Shown here: positions 22,198 to 32,704 of the stretch, piece after piece
Numbering within the stretch: position 1 is the first letter of the stretch
Layout of the letters: every line of letters starts with the position of its first letter
Assembly (NCBI GenBank): GCA_016490735.1
Contig: JAEMWC010000126.1
Location: 267,001 to 331,000 of the forward strand
Reading direction: 5' to 3'
Length of the DNA stretch: 64,000 nucleotides
From: Pachyseris speciosa
Lineage: Eukaryota; Cnidaria; Anthozoa; Scleractinia; Pachyseridae
The notes under the pieces: generated by a model
Told to the model about the DNA's origin: nothing
Database searches by the model: none
What the model saw: the letters and a program-made list of their open reading frames with translations, nothing else
Translations under genes and position numbers: made by a program

Positions 22198-22261
22198 AGT
22201 TGGTATTTTTATAGAATTGTCTAAAGCCTTTGACACCGTTGATCGTCAAATTTTAATGTAA
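22198..22261 (+). pseudogene. LINE-2 RT motif A fragment
   Basis: Encodes VGIFIELSKAFDTVDRQIL, the RT motif A region with its catalytic Asp. The homology to RT stops here, where unit B begins. This is therefore a duplication breakpoint. Confidence 0.6.
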
Positions 22262-22289
22262 TCACCACACTTCTAAAAACAAATTGGTG

Positions 22290-23200
22290 ATGATATTGGT
22301 CCGTCAGACCTGGTGTTAACCTCTTTGCGACACATTATGATGTATCGAGCTATGCATATTCAAGGTGTTCACAATACTCCCGCCGATTACATTTCCCAAC
22401 TGATTTCAGGTCGACAAGTTCCAGGAACTGTGTCCGGGAGTGGACGAATTTCCTACGGCAGTGCCAGAGAGCCTTCTGCCCGAGAGTTGGTCACTAACCG
22501 GTTTCTGCTTGAGTTTTCACTGCCGTCTGCTCCTCGGAAAATGTATCAGTGAGAGAGCGTGGACAGTCTTTACCGAGTTTTACACCCACTATTTTACTTC
22601 AGCTTCCACTTCGCTCCCCTTGACTTGCGCTTCCTTAGAACTGATCATTTCTTATCTCAATGCTATAGAAACTTGGCACCCGCAACAGTGACGCCCTATC
22701 TCTCCGCTATTATTTATGTTCACAAAGTAGCCGGTGTACACGATCCTACCAAAACCTTCGTCATTCAAACACTTTTCTAGGCTATCAGTCGCTCAAAGTC
22801 AGCTGATATTAGACTGCCCATAACTCGCTCTGTTTTACATCAACTTGTCGGCTCATTGCAACACTACTTTTTCCACCGTGTTTTTATTAGCCTTTTATGG
22901 GTTTTTCCGTGTCGGAGAGCTAGCGACCAAGAGCCGGGATTGTCCCAGTGACGTTGTTCAATACTGCAACGTTAGCTTTCTCATGTTACGAGTTCGGCAG
23001 ACATCCACAGGATCAAGATCACACTTACTCGGTTTAAACATAACACTGACCACCTGGCTGGGTTCAGGAAACGTTTCGGGGAGAGGAAAGGGGTAGTTTA
23101 TCCTCGGATTTTCGGACGGGGGAATGCCGCTCTGGTTTATCATATCAGATCTCAAGCCCAGTTCTTGACAGTACCAACAGCTTACTGTTCTCGAAAGCTA
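22290..23200 (+). pseudogene. DIRS-like RNase H end plus tyrosine recombinase (unit B)
   Basis: Near 22350 the frame reads MHIQGVHNTPADYISQLISGRQ, the C-terminal block of a retroelement RNase H. It is followed after about 200 bp by the recombinase N-terminal domain (TVTPYLSAIIYVHKVAG) and by AFYGFFRVGELATKS with the first catalytic Arg. RNase H directly followed by a tyrosine recombinase is the DIRS order. At least three frames are needed, so it is dead. It opens unit B. Confidence 0.6.
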
Positions 23201-24292
23201 TCTTTTTTTTTTTTTTTTCGACTTTGTTTTGCCGTCTGAACTTATCCGAATATTCTTCGTAATATATACCAAGGGAAAATATTTGAATAAGGTGATGAAT
23301 AGTAAAAGTATTTCCAAACTCGGCTTTCATCTCCAGTAATGAAAATAGAATCTCAGCGCCTGGAACAGTTTTCCAAACGCGATCAGTTGCCGGGGCCTTC
23401 GAGAAACGCCTTCTTGTAGCTCACAGCTCTTTCAAATCTATCACCATATTGCGCTTTATGGTCTAACGGTAATATGTCATATTGGTCAAAGCTCTTTATT
23501 ATCTAGTTTTCCTTTCGAAATCAGTGGAAAGAGTTAAATACCGGTGTATATGCTACTGTGTTTCCCAGATTTTAATGCAATTATAATTTAACCCAATTTT
23601 CGACCAAAATGACAAAACTTCTCTAAACATACAGGGACTAATTAAAACGGTTTTACTGATGACCACACGGCAGTGATATGTATGAGTTGGTAGTTTTGAC
23701 AATAATGAACATAACAACACTCTCAATATCCGTCTCCCTTGTTTATGAAAATTTATTCACTTGAACAATTAGCTGTCACTGCCATCACTTATTTTTACAT
23801 CAGTTTTTTGCAGATGATTTTCAACTTGCGCCGCCAGTTTAGGGGAGTTAGGTAATACTATGAAAACTACAATTAAGTTACAATAAAAATTAACTATCAC
23901 ACTGATTATCTGTTGAGACGTTGGAATAAATAGTCAAGCACTGGGCAGTAGTTTTTAAAATTTCATTTTGTTGGGCAGAAAAAGTGCGATTATTGTACAT
24001 GTTTGACTGGTAATAAACCAAGTCCCAGCGTCAAGAACATTGGAGTGGAATTTTAACAGCGATTAAATCAGAATACGTGCAACGTTCATAGTTTTGTTTT
24101 CTAAAGGAATTACTTCATCGTACATACAGCGAGTTATGTAGCTCGAAGAACGTTTTTTCAAATGGTGACGCCTGAATTTCCTTCAGCTCCGGCATTTTCC
24201 TCCCCTGGTTCTTCAGATTCTATAAAATAAAAATAAAAAATACGAATCAAAGATAAATTGTTATGTAGAACTGAATGCCACCATGAACTCTA

Positions 24293-24690
24293 AAACGGAG
24301 GGCGGTCATTTAAGCTAAGTCCCTTGAGACTGCCGATATCCCTGGGGTGGGGTACGTACTCCTTATAATGGCATACGGGGAGGCTCCGCCCGGAAGGGGT
24401 AACTTTTTACGCTTCACGTATATGAAAGGGTAAGGAAATCTATAACTTAGGTATTTAAAAGGGCCTTTCATTAAAATATTTCAAACACACATACCTTATG
24501 ACTGTACTGTTTTAATTTATTGAAAGTTGCATAAAAATGACAAGAAGACTTCTTGTGAAAGGGGTACCATTTTCGATCAGAAGGTATACAAAAGGGGTAC
24601 CTTTTCTGTCAAAAGTGGTATATAAAAGGGTAAGGGGTCGGACTTGGGGGTGGAGCCTCCCCCGCGGGCCGATATTTTCAATCTTTCAAT
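24293..24690. mobile_element. Non-coding insertion (MITE-like) specific to unit B
   Basis: Inserted between CCACCATGAA and AAACATTTTAAAT; an ATGAA-like direct repeat may be the target duplication. One end has GGGGAGGCTCCGCCCGG and the other, inverted, GGGGGAGGCTCCACCCCC. Several AAAGGGGTA repeats lie inside. No ORF of protein-like composition. Family unknown. Confidence 0.4.
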
Positions 24691-25212
24691 GAAAAACATT
24701 TTAAATCCTACGTTTGTATGTGCCGTTGAAATCAGGTGATTTGGGGCGAGGTTATACAGATAAGAACTTCCGTGTAAAAAAAAAGTAGACCAAAGCACTT
24801 GTGTCAGAAGACAGAACTTCGATGCCGAGAGGCGTGCAGAAAATTATACGTCGAGGGCGGTCTAAAAGTGTGACTTAAGACAAATTAAAAAGGTGGAGTC
24901 TGACAACGTGAAGTCGGGGCAACTTTGGACAGAAAAGACGGACAGACAAACAACATAACTAACTGACTGGCTGACTGACCAACTGACTGACTATTTATTT
25001 ACCCTCGGTGTCGATAAGCAGAGACAGATAAGACAAAGACAAACAGGCAGACAGACAAACAGACAGACAAAGGTAAAAAGAGAAAGAGATAAAAGGGGAG
25101 ATGGAGGGACAACTTGGACAGAGGCAGACAGAAGGACAGGCAGGTGGCAGGTTTTCTACCGGAAGGACCACTAAAAGACGTTTGACAAAGGCAATCAGGG
25201 AACGATACTTAC

Positions 25213-25775
25213 CCTCTCTCCATACGTTCAAGTTGACAAAAGGCAAATCTTCACAGTCAACCGTAGGGTTAGTGAGTGGGTTTTGAGGGCTGAAGGCTCG
25301 TGCGTGGATTCATCGAATACCATCTGCGCTGTCGCAATAGACACGGGCCAGGCTGGTCTTTCGTATCTCATACAGCTGAGCACTCGTGAATCCTGTTTGA
25401 TGGTCGTCTCTTTCATACCAGAAGCGGTCTCCAAAGCGCAAATCATGGAACAGTTGCTCCATAATACAGGTGAAGACGAAACCAAGAATGCTACCTTGTA
25501 CAGGAAATTCACTTATGCCGCCCATAAATAAATCGATGTCAGAAACATTGGAATAAACTTGTTCGAGTCGGGACCGCTGTTGTAATGTGATTGTGTCTGC
25601 AAGGTCCTCAAATGTGGTAGCTGGCCTCCCTCCACACGCCTCTCGAAACTTGGCGTAGCCTGGCAAACCGTGGTCCCGGCCACGTTGACAGTTTATAGCA
25701 GTGAGATCACCAACGATGCCATGGAAAGTGTCCCCTTCGATGATGAGTTCTTCTCATATAGCCTCTGCAAAGATT
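25213..25775 (-). pseudogene. Peroxidase B exon 5, two nonsense codons
   Basis: 563 nt, same length as A and C. TGA replaces CGA after EAI (25754) and after DGIR (25310), the latter an exact C-to-T change at a CpG. QRGRDHGLPGY is retained between them. Confidence 0.85.
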
Positions 25776-26717
25776 CTATATAAATGTAAAGGTAAACAAA
25801 TTTCAGTTTTAATCTGTACCTAAGACAAAAAGATTTCCAGTAAGTTTTCACTCCCATACGCAATGCATCTACCTGGGCAGCTGAAAACCATTAAAAAACT
25901 CATTGTCTACCTCTTCAGATTCAGTATTTTTTACCATGCAACTTTAAAAAATTATATCTCTGGTGTTATTTACAGTTCCATATAAAGCTATACTTCATCG
26001 GAAAGGGCAAAAATTAAACTTTCAGAAAAAAAGTATTTCGGTCCCAAGAAACCCATAATATTCTGCAGAAAAAATTAGCAATAAAATATTTCTGCATAAT
26101 TATTCTAAAAACTTTTTAAGAGCTGCATTTTGCCAGGAATGTGGTCTATTTTGTGTAATATGGTAGAAACAATTTTTTTTCTTCAATATCTAAGCAAAAT
26201 AGTCCGAGAATCGTTGGAGAATATAAAGCGACTTCGAATTTTATAAAAATTTTTTCAGAAGCGCTTATCAGATTATGCTAATCGGATTAGCCTAATTAGC
26301 ATAATGAAATTCTACACTTCGGCGTCACCTTGTGGTCAGTGTTTACTTTACAAAGACGCTTTGTTTTTTAGGTTTTCCATCGAAATATGAGTTAAAGACA
26401 AGCAAACATGAGTTTTCTGATATAAATCATCAAAATAAGCAAGGACTGGAAGGCAAATAGCTAAGCGAAGGCCAAACGGGAAGCAAATCATTGCATTTCA
26501 ACAACATGTGCTGTAGACTTAGCCGAATCGGCGATCGGCACGGAAAGATTTTTACTCTATTCTTACCTCGATTTTCGCGTTTATTTTGCTTGTTATCCTC
26601 CAGAATCCTTCCAAATAAGTTGATTGACTTGTTTTTGGTTGAAATTCGTCGATACAAGCTTTCATTCTTCGCCAAACGAGCCATAAAATTCGCTCGCTTC
26701 GTCCGACATTGATCGGG

Positions 26718-27081
26718 AATAGCCCTTTTTACAGTTCCCGGCGCCATGTTGGATTAGCAACCGCGCGAACGTGATATCGAGGCTGAGGGTGATCCAGCGC
26801 CAGTTTCAAACAGCTGTTCTGGTGACATTTTGCACGTGAATCGACTTTCTGAGGCAATTTCTTACTCTAGAATGGTTCTGAGATACAAGAATAAAGATAT
26901 ATCGTCACTAGAGGATATTCAAAAGCTAACAGTGGAAGATCTCCGCGAAATTCTTAGGTCCCATGCTGAATCAAGCGGTGGAACAAAAGCCGATTTGGTG
27001 CTTAAAGTCTTCGCGTTGCTCATGCGACGTGTCCTCCCATCGACAAATAATGGGGAAAACGACGAACTCCTTTCACCACAA
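26718..27081 (+). repeat. Left half of 360-bp inverted repeat
   Basis: Starts AATAGCCCTTTTTACAG and runs through CGGCGCCATGTTGGATTAGC and the first 70 codons of the nuclease gene. Its reverse complement is at 29281-29624 with roughly one difference per ten bases and small deletions in the coding part. Confidence 0.8.
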
Positions 27082-28731
27082 TGGCAAGACAACGATGTTT
27101 TTAAATATGAACCAACCATGAGGCGAATTTCGGCGCTTGGATGGTCCAGCGATCTTCGAGTTTTACCGGAGATGAACTTTGTTCAACTTTACGACTATCT
27201 CGTTGTGTCTACACGTAAATATCGCCATATAGTTCTGAAGGGCACGCACTACAAGAAACTGAAGTCGTACCAGTTTTTTTTCGAAGGGCACGTTAAGAAG
27301 CTAGAAAGTAAATGTTTTGAAGACAAAACTTATGTGAAAGCGAATGTCCTTCCATCTATGAAGAGAACACCATACAAAGTTGTTGTTGAGTTCTCAACTT
27401 CCTGTGATGTCTTGCGTGCCGCTGGTTCTTGTCCTGCAGGCCTCGGATCACAGGGCAAGGGAAAGTGTAATCACATTGGCGGAGTTCTCTTTGCAATAGA
27501 GTATTTTATCCGAAGAGGCTTGCAAAACCACCCAGAGCCTTTGACATGCACATCGCGGCTCTCTGTATGGGTTGTTCCTCGCAACCAAAGTGTTGCAGCA
27601 AAGCCCCTTGACAAAGTATTAATAAGGAAAATAAGGTTTGGAAAAAAGAACATAAGAACATACCCCAAAATCATCAAGTTTGACCCGAGGGTCCCTCAGC
27701 AGCGCATCCGGGATGAAGAAAGTTTTAAAAAATTCTGTGATACTCTTCAAAACTGTTTATCTGAGAGTTCTTTTTTTCTTTTTCATGACATTAAGTCAAA
27801 TTGTGCAGGTGCCAATTCAACTTCAGTCCCTAATGAGGAAAAAGACACGCAAGAGGAGATTCCATTTTCCGATAATTTTGACATTGCCATCAGTCGATTC
27901 AAAGCCATGATAAATGGGCATGTTTCAAATTTGACTGTTACAGATGAAGAGATCACAAACACAGAAAGACTTACCAGGGGTCAAAACAAAAATCAGTTGT
28001 GGTATGACAAGAGAAAGTCATTGCTGACAGCATCAAATTTTGGCAAGGCTGTAAAAAACAAAGTTGAACCTTCAAAGAAACTCAGGGCAATGCTCTATGC
28101 CAGTTTCACAACAGATGCTCTACAGTACGGTATAGAGAGTGAAGATAAGGCTGTGGCACTCTATATTCGTGAAATGGAATCACAGGGAATCAGTGTTAAG
28201 GTGGATGAGGTAGGACTTCTTGTTTCTAATGAAAAGCCCTTCCTTGCAGCCAGCTTAGACAGGATCATTACAAACCTAGCTACCAATGAAAAATGGGGAA
28301 TGGAGATCAAATCCCCTCTTAGCAAAGCAGGCATGAGAGTGGAAGATGCCTGCAAAGCCAAACAATTTTTTTTGGAACAACTCAGTGATGATACAATCAG
28401 GCTAAAACGAACACATGACTATTATATTCAAGTTCAAGGCCAACTCTTTGTTGGCTCAAGTTTAGCCTTGAAAGGAATTGTTTTTGTTGTCTATTTTGGA
28501 GACAAAATGCCTTTATTCAAGGAAAACATATTCTTTGAGAGAAGCCACTGGAAGAAAGAACTTTTGCCAAAGCTTGAATACTTTTTTAAAAGGGCCCTTT
28601 ACCCTGAAATGCTGACAAAGAGAGTGGAAAGAGGCAAGCTTCTATACCTCCATGGGGGGTGGGTACCATATGGGCAGTACACATGCACAGCTGCAAGAGG
28701 CCTGAAATTAACTTTTAAAAGAGCACAGTGA
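26872..28731 (+). CDS. SAP-like / SWIM zinc finger / YqaJ-type nuclease protein
   Basis: Intact 619-residue frame from the ATG at 26872. Residues about 10-50 resemble a SAP DNA-binding motif (LTVEDLREIL...GGTKADLVLKVF). Around residue 185 a SWIM-type zinc finger is seen: GSCPAGLG, then KCNHIGGVLFA. From about residue 380 the frame has the blocks of the YqaJ/lambda-exonuclease-like PD-(D/E)xK fold: LWYDKRKSLLTASNFG, GIESEDKAV, FLAASLDRI, MEIKSPLS and YYIQVQGQL, so the likely catalytic Glu, Asp, Glu-x-Lys and Gln are present. Intronless structure, location in an inserted block and a nearby THAP exon suggest a transposon-encoded nuclease. The function in mobility is inferred. Confidence 0.75.
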   Translation: MVLRYKNKDISSLEDIQKLTVEDLREILRSHAESSGGTKADLVLKVFALLMRRVLPSTNNGENDELLSPQWQDNDVFKYEPTMRRISALGWSSDLRVLPEMNFVQLYDYLVVSTRKYRHIVLKGTHYKKLKSYQFFFEGHVKKLESKCFEDKTYVKANVLPSMKRTPYKVVVEFSTSCDVLRAAGSCPAGLGSQGKGKCNHIGGVLFAIEYFIRRGLQNHPEPLTCTSRLSVWVVPRNQSVAAKPLDKVLIRKIRFGKKNIRTYPKIIKFDPRVPQQRIRDEESFKKFCDTLQNCLSESSFFLFHDIKSNCAGANSTSVPNEEKDTQEEIPFSDNFDIAISRFKAMINGHVSNLTVTDEEITNTERLTRGQNKNQLWYDKRKSLLTASNFGKAVKNKVEPSKKLRAMLYASFTTDALQYGIESEDKAVALYIREMESQGISVKVDEVGLLVSNEKPFLAASLDRIITNLATNEKWGMEIKSPLSKAGMRVEDACKAKQFFLEQLSDDTIRLKRTHDYYIQVQGQLFVGSSLALKGIVFVVYFGDKMPLFKENIFFERSHWKKELLPKLEYFFKRALYPEMLTKRVERGKLLYLHGGWVPYGQYTCTAARGLKLTFKRAQ

Positions 28732-28943
28732 CAATGTTCTTAAAAGCTACTAGAGACTCAATCAATCTTACTGTAAAGCTTTCTTCACAAATTCTGCACA
28801 CAAGCTTTGCCTCTTCCCGTGTTCTCAGTTAAACAGTTTTTGTTTTCATACAACAAGAATTTAGATTCCTGTCACTGTAGGGGTGAGATAACAAGTGAAA
28901 TTTAAGCTTTTCAATAAATGTGCTAATTGCTTATGTTTTTAGC

Positions 28944-29180
28944 TTAAGTGTCCATCATCGAACTTGTTACTGAGAAGCCGTCCTTTCCATCCCACCTTTT
29001 GATTAAATTACACCATCGATTCCTTTGCAGGGATTTCTTTGGAAAGTGGAAGAAATGATAACTTGTGCGATGGCCGTTTAAATCGTAATAGCTGTTGTTA
29101 CACTCAAAAGCTGCACAGTACTTTCCTCTGCTTTTTGATACAGTGTTTGGAGGATCTTTTTTTGATGAATTTCCATCCAT
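28944..29180 (-). CDS. THAP-domain exon (partial)
   Basis: From MDGNSSKKD the frame gives KYCAAFECNNSYYD, then YHFFHFPKK and RNRWCNLIKRWDG: the C-x4-C pair, the FHFP block and the Trp of a THAP zinc-binding DNA domain. The distal Cys-x2-His pair is missing because the frame stops after 78 codons, so either an intron follows or the copy is truncated. THAP domains are the DNA-binding heads of P-element-like and Kolobok-like transposases and of related host genes. It faces the nuclease gene tail to tail. Confidence 0.6.
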   Translation of the reverse strand: MDGNSSKKDPPNTVSKSRGKYCAAFECNNSYYDLNGHRTSYHFFHFPKKSLQRNRWCNLIKRWDGKDGFSVTSSMMDT

Positions 29181-29227
29181 CGCTATAACTTAGGGCAAAA
29201 ACCTCGCAAAACTTGTGACTAGCTCGA

Positions 29228-29470
29228 CTAGCTTGTTGTCTCACTGAAACTTCTCCGTTGAATCGCACACGGATCATCCACTTGTGATGAAAGAACTTTG
29301 TCGTTTTCCCCATTATTTGTTGATGGAAGGACAAGCAACGCGAAGACCTTTAGCAACAAATTGGCTTTTGTTCCACCGGTTGATTTGGCATGTTCGTGCA
29401 GATCTTTCACTGTTAGCTTTTGAATGTCCTCTAGTGACGATATGTCTTTATCCTTGTATCTCAGAACCAT
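29228..29470 (-). pseudogene. Inverted second copy of the SAP-like gene start
   Basis: Encodes MVLRYKDKDISSLEDIQKLT and GGTKANLLLKVFALL, matching the first 60 codons of the nuclease gene, with internal codon deletions, and then diverges. It lies just upstream of the THAP exon on the same strand, so both could belong to one second transcription unit. Confidence 0.65.
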
Positions 29471-29624
29471 TTTAGAGTAAGAAATTGCCACAGAAAGTCG
29501 ATTCACGTGCAAAATGTCACCAGAGCAGCTGTTTGAAACTAGCGCTGGGTCACCCTGACCCTCAATATCATGTTTGCGCGGTTGCTAATCCAATATGGCG
29601 CCGGGAACTGTAAAAAGGGCTATT
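29281..29624 (-). repeat. Right half of 360-bp inverted repeat
   Basis: Reverse complement of 26718-27081. It includes the same upstream CGGCGCCAT...GGATTAGC block, thus a duplicated promoter driving outward-to-inward transcription from both ends. Confidence 0.8.
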
Positions 29625-30117
29625 TTCAAAAAATCGTTGCGTCAAGCTCAAAACTTCGCGGGACCTGAAACTAGGCATGTAATTGGCAAAATCTATTAAC
29701 TTCCTGTGGGCCAAATCTGGGGGGAATCGGAAGTAACGCAATTTTTTAATGATTTTTTTAGTCATCGGTGAAATTACATCGAAATTTAAAGGGCCGGTAG
29801 AGAACATACTTTCTCCATGAACATACTTTCTTCAAGAGCACCGATTTTTTTATTGCATGTGTAACAGTAAAAATATCACTTAAAAATAACTACAATGTTG
29901 TTCAGCAGATTGCTGTTTATATCAATATTTCTCGTCAATCATTTGTTTTCAGTAAGACATGCACAGCTTGCTCAAATTTCTACAAGTCTCGCCGATGTAA
30001 GTTGCCTGGCTGCAGTCACAGCATTTGATCTTTTCGAAAGGCCAGATAGAAACTATCCAGTTTATTTCTATTTTGCCACACTTTACAGGTACATAAATCA
30101 CGGAATATTTACAAAGA

Positions 30118-30152
30118 ATGGTAATGGTAATGGTTTACCATTACCAAGAATG
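30118..30152. repeat. Small GGTAAT palindromic insertion (unit B)
   Basis: A GGTAATGGTAATGG arm followed by a TTTACCATTACC arm forms a hairpin of about ten pairs. Units A and C lack it at the matching place, where they read GAATTACGTCATGG. Confidence 0.5.
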
Positions 30153-30506
30153 ACGTCATGATGATGAATACACTTGACTTCAGGGCCGCAGCCAGACGAA
30201 AATTCGGTTAGCGAAGCAATATTTTCTTGTAAAGTATAGTTAGCCTCCTATAGGACCCAGGAAAAGACTTAAGCTTTCGTGAACTAGAATTGAACAGCTT
30301 CTTCATAGCACAAACATTGAAATAAATAAACAAAAACCGAAAGCTCAAAATGTTTACCGAGGCAAGTGCCTAAGTTCTCCTCATAGTAGCTTACAGCCCT
30401 AGAATCATGAAAGTTTAGCTTTCCTTCCAAGATTCATGAGAATATAATTCTGAAGAAACACGTAAACGTGATGTGATGGGATAGGCAGAGAGACAAAGTC
30501 AATTAA

Positions 30507-31701
30507 AGACCCATGTTCATCCAAGAGGCCGTGCGAGCGTTTGTTATTGTTTTTAACCGCCTCTATTGTTCATTCTTGCGATCTGATTGGTTTACCAGAT
30601 TTTCCCTCCGAGTTCAACTGGCGTGACACTTAAAATAACTCATAACAACGAAATGAGAATCGATTTATTTTTTTATATTGCTGTGATTTATTTGAATCTT
30701 TTTGTGCCTACGAAAGACATCAGTTCCTCCAAAAACACTGCAAATATGTGTGGTTCATCATGTAAAAATTTCAGCGACTGAGGAAGCGAGGGAAGACAAT
30801 CGTTTTGCTTGCATTTACTAGTATGGCTAACTAAAAGCGACGCGGTAAAGGATTCCAATAATTAATTAAAATAAGTTACGTCGCCTTGAATACTCCTAGT
30901 CCATATATTTTAATTTTAGTGCTCCATAAGGTTTACCTTATCATTATAAAAAGTGTTGGGAAGAGAAATTAACAGCGTTCGACTCGATGGATGCTCATTT
31001 ATCGGATACAAAACCTCGCTCGAGTCCGGTTCACTCGCAGATAAATTAGAACCGCATGATCAAAATATTCGCCAAGGTCGGACATCAGTCGAAATCTGGC
31101 ATATCGCTACGACATATACTTGTTCGGAGGCGTGAAATCTTCTCTTTTCTTTGCTTAAAAATACTAGCCAAGCAAAGTCTGAGACGGGCATCTTCCTTCA
31201 GGTTAACTGTGCAGCTCTGTCAACTTCGAGATCATAGGTCATTTGGCAGCGACCATGTATCAACAAGGTATCGGGACAAACGTCACGTTTTGCCAGGATA
31301 ATTACAAAAACAAATTCAAAGATACAACAGCCTGACAATGGAAGACAATATTCCAACACGTCTGTGAAGAATTACCTTCAGGTTGACCCCAAACTAAACG
31401 CATTTTAACACGAGCCCGCCAACAAATAATTTCGCGTTACGCGAAATTCAACAACAACACCAGCCGCTTACAAGGTCTTTCCCTCACCGCTACGACGACT
31501 CTTGTTGAAAATATCGAAGCAAAAAAAGAGAGAGGATGTTAAGAAAACCACGATGACACAAAAAATAGCGATACTCGGGAAATAGGCGGATGAACGAGGA
31601 TTATTTTCGCAAAATAGCGCTCATTTTTTGGCGATTTGCTTATTTTCCGTCCGTGCGAAATTCAGCGCGGCGCACAATGCGTTTTGGATGAACATGGGTC
31701 T
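30507..31701. mobile_element. TTAA-flanked DNA element with TIRs, 1195 bp (unit B)
   Basis: Flanked by TTAA (30503-30506 and 31702-31705) with terminal inverted repeats AGACCCATGTTCATCCAA. TTAA duplications are made by piggyBac and Kolobok transposases. The interior has no transposase; its ORFs have no protein-like signature. It is a non-autonomous derivative. The matching sites in A and C are empty (TCAATCAAAG). Confidence 0.75.
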
Positions 31702-32243
31702 TTAAAGAATGCAAACATAGAAATTCAGCCAAAATTGATAATTCAGATTTTAACTTTGTCTCGAAAAAAGCAAGAAACGAAGAGTTAGTGATTTCGGAAT
31801 TTAGTGAATTAAACATGAATACTTTACATTTAAGCAAAAATTTGGGAATACATTAACTTCTGAAAATCAACGATAAAATCGAACCACCTTTCGGAGTCGT
31901 CATGGCGCCATTTTCAAGTTCAAAATTTTAATCTTCGGCGAGCTATTTCTGACAGTGTTTTCTAATTTGTTTGAACTTAAAAAGGTGTCCTGACAACGAC
32001 CGAAAAGCACATCGATTTTATCGTTGGTTTTTACTTGCTTACGCGAAACTGAATTGAAATGGACCATGTTCATATTCTCGGTATTTAACTGGATCTAGCA
32101 TGAAGTGGAGGCTCTTGCGCAGGAAGTGAAAAAATTCCCGCGCGTGAGTCTCATGTGCACGCTAGTTCCAGCTCATTACGGAGGATTCGAATGAGGTCTT
32201 TTGAAACGACAATCTCGAAGCTTAATTTTAAGCTTAAACTTAC

Positions 32244-32542
32244 GGATCAAACTGACGAGCCCGTATTCTGGCCAAACCCAACAAAATTCCTCCAAAGACA
32301 TTGCCGTTTGACTGGTAGAATCGAGATGGGTTGAAGTAGTCCCTGGTTGGTATATTCAATGGCTGACCAAATCCATTTCTTTGAAAGGCAGGGTTTAAAA
32401 GGGGGAAATCTTGGCGAATGAGTGTGTGGCCCATTCTCATGGCGGCTGTAGAGAAAGAGTTGATCATTTGTGCGCTCCTACTAGGGTCGTACTGAGTAAA
32501 GGGCTGATTTCCTTGCTCCAGCAAAAGGCCTGAGCTATTCCT
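32244..32542 (-). pseudogene. Peroxidase B exon 4
   Basis: 299 nt, open, with the proximal haem ligand in MRMGHTLI and with GNVFGGILLGLARIRARQFDP. It shows that the shorter exon of copy A is the derived state. Confidence 0.85.
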
Positions 32543-32704
32543 CTGTAATGTAAGTAGAAATACAATAATGATGGTTTGATGACTCATTTTCATCGGTAAC
32601 GTTGTGTGATGACTGTTCAGGTGCTTAAAAGCGTTGGCTTTACAAGAAAGATCGCATGTATTCAAAACCTGGGAGCATTTCAGAGAGGCAAAATAAATGA
32701 GAAA

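Larger units (their letters stand above)
17864..22261 (+). mobile_element. Composite LINE: esterase, L1-type ORF1, CR1/L2-type ORF2 (A)
   Basis: In order: an SGNH-esterase frame (17864-18513), an ORF1 with coiled coil and RRM (18997-20157), and an ORF2 that overlaps the ORF1 stop and continues with an endonuclease and a linker to RT motif A (SKAFDTVDRQIL near 22230), where it is cut off. It is broken by insertions at about 20282-20459, 20741-20846 and 21993-22197. The inverted repeat ends inside it at about 21264. That all three modules belong to one element is inferred from the conserved order in three copies. Confidence 0.55.
25895..29812 (+). mobile_element. Putative mobile element with SAP-SWIM-YqaJ nuclease gene and THAP exon
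   Basis: About 3.9 kb present only in intron 4 of unit B. It carries an intact intronless gene on plus (26872-28731), a THAP-domain exon on minus (28944-29180), and an inverted repeat of about 360 bp (26718-27081 and 29281-29624) that includes the promoter region and first 60 or so codons of the gene. Outer ends do not show clear terminal repeats, and the left junction seems to have lost target sequence, so the limits are approximate. Confidence 0.6.
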
